Assembly (NCBI RefSeq): GCF_900010755.1
Contig: NZ_CZJT01000169.1
Location: 29,136-93,135 of the forward strand
DNA from: Paeniglutamicibacter antarcticus
GTDB lineage: Bacteria; Actinomycetota; Actinomycetes; Actinomycetales; Micrococcaceae
Length of the DNA: 64,000 nt
Direction: 5' to 3'
Shown one piece after another: positions 59,904 to 64,000 of this stretch; the stretch's first letter is position 1, and every line of letters starts with the position of its first letter. The notes beneath the pieces are model-generated. The model searched no databases, was not told the origin of the DNA, and worked only from the letters and a program-made list of their open reading frames with translations. The translations under genes and the position numbers were made by a program.

Positions 59904-61301
59904 CTAGGAGACGTTGTTCTCGAAGTCGACGTCTTTGGTGTCCTTGGTCAGGAACAGTGCGATGAGCGTGAGCACGGCACCAATGGCCAGGTAGACGCCT
60001 ACCCAGCCGGTGTTCCCGCCACCGAACTGCCACAGGGCAATGGCGACGAACGATGCCGGGGCGGCACCGATCACCGAGGACATGTTGTAGGCAACTGCGG
60101 AACCGGTGTACCGCACGTTGGACGGGAAAAGCTCGGGCAGGTAGGCCGCCATGGGCCCGAATGTCAGGCCCATCAGGGTGAATCCGATGACCAGGCCGAC
60201 CATGGCCGCGCCCTTGCCCGGGCCGAACATCAGGGTCCAGGCGAGGCCGAAGACCAGGATGCCGGCGGTGACCCAGATCAGGAACTTGCGGCGGCCGAAC
60301 TTCTCGGCCAACGGGCCCGAGACCACCGTGAAGATGCCGAAGAAGACGACGCCGATGATCAGCATGGTGAGGAATTCGGGGCGGGCAATGCCCAAGCCCG
60401 GGACGAACGCTGCCTCGGCTGCCGCATTGAAGACCTTGCCCTTGGCTTCGGCGGCTGCGCGTGCGGCCTCAACCGTGGCCGGGGCGGTGCCGTAGGTCAG
60501 CGTGAAGGAGGTCATCAGGTAGAACAGCACGTAGGTGGCAAGCATGATGAACGTGCCGGCAAGCACCTGGCGCCAGTGGTACTTCATGGTGACCTTGAAC
60601 GGGGACTTGGCGACCTTCTTCTGGTCGACAACCTTCTGGAAGGAGACTGATTCGACCAGCTTCAGGCGGACCCAGAGGCCCACTGCAACCATGACCGCCG
60701 AGAGCAGGAACGGCACGCGCCAGCCCCAGGCCATGAACTGCTCTTCGGTCAGCGTGGTCTGCAGGACCACAAAGATGACGTTGGCGATGATAAACCCGAG
60801 CGGGGCGCCCAGCTGCGGGAAGGTGCCGTAGATGGCGCGCTTGTTGGCTGGCGCATTTTCGGTGGCCAGCAGTGCGGCACCCGACCATTCCCCACCCAGG
60901 GCCAGGCCCTGCGCGAAGCGCAGCAGCACCAGCATCAGCGGCGCGAGCACTACGAAGTGGCCCTGAGCCGCCGGCAGGAAGCCGATCAGGAAGGTGGAGA
61001 TGCCCATGAGCAGCAGCGAGGCAACCAGGGTTCCCTTGCGGCCGATCTTGTCTCCGAAGTGGCCAAAGAGAACCGAGCCAACCGGTCGGGCCACAAAGGC
61101 GACACCGAAGATGGCGAAGGAGGAAAGGATGGCGTTCACGTTCGAGGCGTTCGGAAAGAAGAGCGTCGGGAAGACCAATACGGACGCGGTGGCGTAGGCG
61201 TAGAAGTCGAAGAACTCGATGGTGGTGCCGATGAGGCTGGCGAACAGCACGCGTCCGCGTGTGTTCCCCTTCGGTGCTGTGACCGCTGACTTGGAAGACA
61301 T
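59904..61301 (-). CDS. MFS transporter, metabolite:H+ symporter (MHS) family
   Basis: A 465-residue twelve-helix major facilitator of the MHS type (relatives carry citrate, proline/betaine, shikimate or alpha-ketoglutarate). Typical are IEFFDFYAYATASVLVFPTLFFP in the first helix, FGHFGDKIGRKGTLV in loop 2-3, and LRFAQGLALGGEWSGAALL. The start at 61301 has an AAGAGAA site at long spacing; in-frame codons upstream look non-coding. Substrate not assigned. The central loop is extended by about 40 residues. Confidence 0.9.
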   Translation of the reverse strand: MSSKSAVTAPKGNTRGRVLFASLIGTTIEFFDFYAYATASVLVFPTLFFPNASNVNAILSSFAIFGVAFVARPVGSVLFGHFGDKIGRKGTLVASLLLMGISTFLIGFLPAAQGHFVVLAPLMLVLLRFAQGLALGGEWSGAALLATENAPANKRAIYGTFPQLGAPLGFIIANVIFVVLQTTLTEEQFMAWGWRVPFLLSAVMVAVGLWVRLKLVESVSFQKVVDQKKVAKSPFKVTMKYHWRQVLAGTFIMLATYVLFYLMTSFTLTYGTAPATVEAARAAAEAKGKVFNAAAEAAFVPGLGIARPEFLTMLIIGVVFFGIFTVVSGPLAEKFGRRKFLIWVTAGILVFGLAWTLMFGPGKGAAMVGLVIGFTLMGLTFGPMAAYLPELFPSNVRYTGSAVAYNMSSVIGAAPASFVAIALWQFGGGNTGWVGVYLAIGAVLTLIALFLTKDTKDVDFENNVS

Positions 61302-61481
61302 GGCTCGGAATTCTCTTGGTGTGGATCTATCTGCACCAATTTTAGATCCGATGTTCACTAGATGGACGAACCCGTCCAATATGTGGACACTACGCGCTGA
61401 TCCGCCAATGCCACTCATGCACCGTCGCGGCGCAGGTCACCCAAGGCCTCGGGATTCCGGCCCCGGTGCGCGGACACGCAA

Positions 61482-61538
61482 AAGGCGGGTCCCCGGCAAG
61501 CCATCATGGTTGAACATGGCTTGCCGGGGACCCGCCTT
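61482..61538 (-). terminator. Very strong hairpin terminator after lpdA
   Basis: The arms 61482-61504 and 61516-61538 form a perfect 23-bp stem with an 11-base loop. On the minus strand it is followed by TTTTG, so it ends the lpdA transcript before the MHS transporter gene. Confidence 0.9.
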
Positions 61539-61590
61539 CACCGGCAGGTGCTGCCACCCGAGCGTTGGTGCCGCGGGGATGGATGAGCGA

Positions 61591-63003
61591 CTAGAGGTGG
61601 ACGTGCAAGCGGCGCGAAGCCTCGGAAATCGACCCGGAGAGCGAGGGGTAGACGGAGAACGTCTCAGCGACATCGTCTACGTGCAACTTGTTGTGCACTG
61701 CCAACGCGATCGAGAAAATCAGCTCGGAGGCGCGCGGTGCCACCACAACCCCGCCAATGACGGTGCCCGAGCCGCGGCGCGAAATGATCTTCACGAAACC
61801 CTGGTTGATGTTCATCATCTTGGCGCGTGCGTTGGTCGCCAGATCCAGCTTGATGATGTCCGCCTGGTACTTGCCCTCGGCAACCATGCGCTGGGAAACG
61901 CCAACGGTGGCGATTTCCGGGGAGGTGAAGATGTTCGAGGAGACCTCGTTGAGCTTCAACGGCTTCACCGAGTCGCCCAACAGGTGGGCCATGGCGATGC
62001 GCCCCTGCATGGCGGCAACCGATGCCAGAGCGAACACGCCGGTGCAGTCACCTGCGGCATAGACATTGGTGGCGGTGGTGCGCGAAACGCCATCGACCTT
62101 GATATGGCCGGATTCGGTCAGCTGCACGCCAGCAGCCTCAAGTCCGATGTCCGCGGTGTTCGGGATGGAACCCACGGCCACCAGGCAGTGGCTGCCTTCC
62201 AGCACACGGCCATCGCCCAGGGTCACCAGGACCTTGTCGCCGTCGCGGACCACTGCCTCGGCACGGGCCTGGGCCACCACGTTGACGCCGTTGCGCTTGA
62301 ACGCTTCCTCAAGCACCTCGGCCGCATCCGCATCCTCGCCCGGAAGCACGCGGTCACGCGAGGAGACCAGGGTGACCTTGGTGCCCAAAAGGTTGTAGGC
62401 CGAAGCGAACTCGGCACCGGTGACACCGGAACCGATGACGATCAGGTGCTCGGGGACCTCTTTGAGGTTGTACACCTGGGTCCAGTTGAAGATGCGCTCG
62501 CCATCGGGCTTGGCGGTGGGCAGCTCACGGGCGTGGGCGCCGGTGGAAATCAGCAGGGCGTCGGCGTCGATTTGCTCGGTGCTGCCATCGGCGCGGGTGA
62601 CCTCAACCGTGTTGGCGTCCAGCAATTTGCCTTCGCCGATGACCACGCGCACGCCGACGCGTTCGAGTCCCACGTGGATGTCCGCGGACTGGTCCTTGGC
62701 CAGCGCCAGCAGGCGGGCGTTGACGATGGAAAGGTCTGCAACCGCTTCGGTGGAATCTTCGCCGACCTTCACACCGAATTCGCGGGCGCCGACCACGCGG
62801 CGCATGGCGTCCGCGGTGGCGATCAACGTCTTGGACGGGACGACGTCGGTCAGGACCGCGGAACCGCCCATGCCGGCGCGCTCGATGATGGTGACCTGTG
62901 CGCCAAGCTGGGCGCCGACCATGGCGGCTTCATAGCCACCGGGTCCGCCGCCCAGGATGACGAGCCTATGGGAACTGAAATCGTGTTGTACGCTCACGAT
63001 CAC
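61591..63003 (-). CDS. LpdA-type NAD(P)H:quinone reductase, disulfide-reductase fold without active cysteines
   Basis: A 470-residue flavoprotein of the pyridine-nucleotide-disulfide oxidoreductase family. FAD loop LVILGGGPGGYEAAMVGAQLG, NAD loop LIVIGSGVTGAEFASAYNLLG, and the second FAD site YAAGDCTGVFALASVAAMQG. The active-site position reads GMGGSAVLTDVVPSKTL, so the CxxxxC pair of true dihydrolipoamide dehydrogenase is absent, as in Mycobacterium Rv3303c (LpdA), a quinone reductase. The GTG at 63003 is preferred for its GGGGAG spacing; another GTG at 62997 is possible. It is divergent from the purine nucleoside phosphorylase gene. Confidence 0.9.
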   Translation of the reverse strand: MIVSVQHDFSSHRLVILGGGPGGYEAAMVGAQLGAQVTIIERAGMGGSAVLTDVVPSKTLIATADAMRRVVGAREFGVKVGEDSTEAVADLSIVNARLLALAKDQSADIHVGLERVGVRVVIGEGKLLDANTVEVTRADGSTEQIDADALLISTGAHARELPTAKPDGERIFNWTQVYNLKEVPEHLIVIGSGVTGAEFASAYNLLGTKVTLVSSRDRVLPGEDADAAEVLEEAFKRNGVNVVAQARAEAVVRDGDKVLVTLGDGRVLEGSHCLVAVGSIPNTADIGLEAAGVQLTESGHIKVDGVSRTTATNVYAAGDCTGVFALASVAAMQGRIAMAHLLGDSVKPLKLNEVSSNIFTSPEIATVGVSQRMVAEGKYQADIIKLDLATNARAKMMNINQGFVKIISRRGSGTVIGGVVVAPRASELIFSIALAVHNKLHVDDVAETFSVYPSLSGSISEASRRLHVHL

Positions 63004-63132
63004 CCATTCTCCCCTACCTCGGGGCATAGTGCACAACCCTGCCACCAGGCCGGCCGGGGCGAATCCGAAAATCCTTGCGGTCGTTGCCGTTACGCGCTTG
63101 CCGCAGCTCACACACCGATCTGCAGCCAACAG

Positions 63133-63161
63133 CTGACAAGCACGGTTTACGCCGGTAAGTT
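63133..63161 (+). promoter_or_regulatory. Promoter of a probably leaderless PNP transcript
   Basis: CTGACA at 63133-63138 and TAAGTT at 63156-63161 are spaced exactly 17 bases apart. The PNP GTG begins seven bases after the -10 hexamer, where transcription should start, and no ribosome-binding site is present. Confidence 0.6.
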
Positions 63162-63168
63162 TAACCTC

Positions 63169-63978
63169 GTGATCGATAACGCCACTGAACCCTTTGCCCT
63201 GGCCAACGCCGCCGCCGCCAAAATCGCCGAACTCACGGGTGTCGCCCAGCACGACATCGCCCTGGTCCTGGGCTCCGGCTGGGGTGAAGCCGCAAACCTC
63301 ATCGGCGAAACCACCCACAGCATCCCGGCCACCGAACTGCCCGGCTTCCATGCAGCCGCAGTGCCCGGCCATGTGGGCACCATTTCCTCGGTGCTCACCG
63401 CCGCCGGCAAGCGCGTGCTGGTACTCGGGGCCCGCACCCACTTCTACGAGGGCAAGGGCGTTCGCTCCGTGGTCCACGGCGTGCGCACCGCCGCCGCCGC
63501 CGGCGCCAAGACCCTGGTGCTCACCAACGGTTGCGGCGGATTGAACCCCGCCTGGACCCCCGGCACCCCGGTACTGATCTCCGACCACCTCAACCTGACC
63601 GCCACCTCCCCGCTGGAGGGTGCAACGTTCGTCGATTTGACCAACCTGTACTCCTCACGCATCCGCGACCTGGCCCGCGAGGTCGATTCGACCCTCGACG
63701 AGGGCGTGTACGCACAGTTCACCGGCCCGCACTACGAGACCCCGGCCGAGGTCCAGTACGCCAAGGTGATCGGCGCGGACCTGGTGGGCATGTCCACCGC
63801 CCTGGAAGCCATCGCCGCACGCCACGCCGGCATGGAGGTCTTCGGCATCTCGCTGGTCACCAACCTGGCCGCGGGCATCTCCGCCACCGCACTGAGCCAC
63901 GCCGAAGTCATCGAGGCAGGCGCAGCCGCCGGCCCGCGCATTTCCGCACTGCTGGCAAACATCGTCGCCAAGCTCTAA
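63169..63978 (+). CDS. punA: Purine nucleoside phosphorylase
   Basis: A 269-residue trimeric-type PNP, which cleaves purine nucleosides with phosphate. Seen: LVLGSGWGEAANLI for phosphate binding, ATELPGFHAAAVPGHVG, ARTHFYEGKG, TNGCGGLNPAW, and the C-terminal GPHYETPAEVQYAKVIGADLVGMSTALEAIAARHAGM region with the purine-binding Glu and Asn (SLVTNLAAG). The GTG at 63169 gives the family-typical length. It is divergent from lpdA. The window ends 22 bases after the stop. Confidence 0.95.
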   Translation: MIDNATEPFALANAAAAKIAELTGVAQHDIALVLGSGWGEAANLIGETTHSIPATELPGFHAAAVPGHVGTISSVLTAAGKRVLVLGARTHFYEGKGVRSVVHGVRTAAAAGAKTLVLTNGCGGLNPAWTPGTPVLISDHLNLTATSPLEGATFVDLTNLYSSRIRDLAREVDSTLDEGVYAQFTGPHYETPAEVQYAKVIGADLVGMSTALEAIAARHAGMEVFGISLVTNLAAGISATALSHAEVIEAGAAAGPRISALLANIVAKL

Positions 63979-64000
63979 CAGCAACACCAAGCCCCCCCCC

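Noticed and set aside
61219..63168. An open frame running into the purine nucleoside phosphorylase gene from far upstream
   Set aside because: The upstream 650 codons are antisense to the MHS transporter and LpdA genes. The real start is the GTG at 63169, beside its own promoter.
63992..64000. A run of nine C at the right edge
   Set aside because: It is cut by the window end, so neither a slippery tract nor an assembly artefact can be judged.
1..64000. tRNA, rRNA, CRISPR arrays, intact insertion sequences or prophage genes
   Set aside because: I looked for cloverleaf patterns, regular direct repeats, transposases and phage structural or integrase motifs on both strands and found none that could be supported.

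Overview
The window reads as chromosomal DNA of a high-G+C actinobacterium, most likely an Arthrobacter-like member of the Micrococcaceae. Supporting signs are the G+C-rich codon usage with long antisense reading frames, frequent GTG starts, an NAD-dependent DNA ligase near gatCAB, an acyl-CoA carboxylase built from accA3/accD/accE-type subunits, a mycothiol-type DinB protein, an LpdA-type quinone reductase and a 13E12/DUF222 HNH protein. No rRNA, tRNA, CRISPR array or intact insertion sequence was seen. The genus is an inference.

Layout. 0-3 kb: TerC membrane protein, DinB/maleylpyruvate-isomerase-like protein and a PrxQ-like peroxiredoxin. 3.0-11.3 kb: a distinctive cluster of two paralogous NylB/beta-lactamase-fold serine hydrolases, an ATP-grasp ligase with a roughly 190-residue Lys/Ala/Thr/Pro-rich N-terminal tail, and an oversized Orn/Lys/Arg-type PLP decarboxylase, closed by a perfect hairpin. 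11.3-14.7 kb: threonine catabolism (tdh-kbl) with a divergent LysR regulator. 14.7-16.4 kb: an ArsR-VOC-phosphotransferase operon with a clear palindromic operator. 16.5-23.4 kb: HNH protein, gatCAB, a maltokinase-cap-like protein and a GNAT acetyltransferase. 23.6-31.5 kb: an amino-sugar operon (ROK repressor, binding protein, two permeases, GH3 hexosaminidase, ROK kinase, nagB). 31.6-36 kb: inositol-phosphatase-like protein, ligA and a basic hypothetical protein. 36.8-41.8 kb: a PH-domain membrane protein, class III adenylate cyclase and PP2C phosphatase operon, then birA and an SDR. 42-59 kb: acyl-CoA carboxylase genes split into accD-accE and accA, with about 13.4 kb between them holding a DUF885 peptidase, a large LuxR/STAND regulator, a DAACS transporter, a TetR-MMPL-maf unit and a small membrane-protein/winged-helix operon. 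59-64 kb: DinB protein, MHS-type transporter, LpdA-type flavoprotein and purine nucleoside phosphorylase.

How the parts work together. The amino-sugar operon is a near-complete import and catabolism route with its own ROK repressor, but it lacks an ABC ATPase and nagA, which must lie elsewhere. The two acyl-CoA carboxylase operons each carry the same palindrome (TGTAGG-RTT-CCTACA), which suggests one regulator coordinates them despite the split; birA, next to accD, supplies the biotinylation. The 3-11 kb cluster is the best candidate for an undescribed pathway. Its enzymes could make, decarboxylate and hydrolyse or transfer amide bonds on amino-acid or polyamine substrates, but no product can be named from sequence alone.
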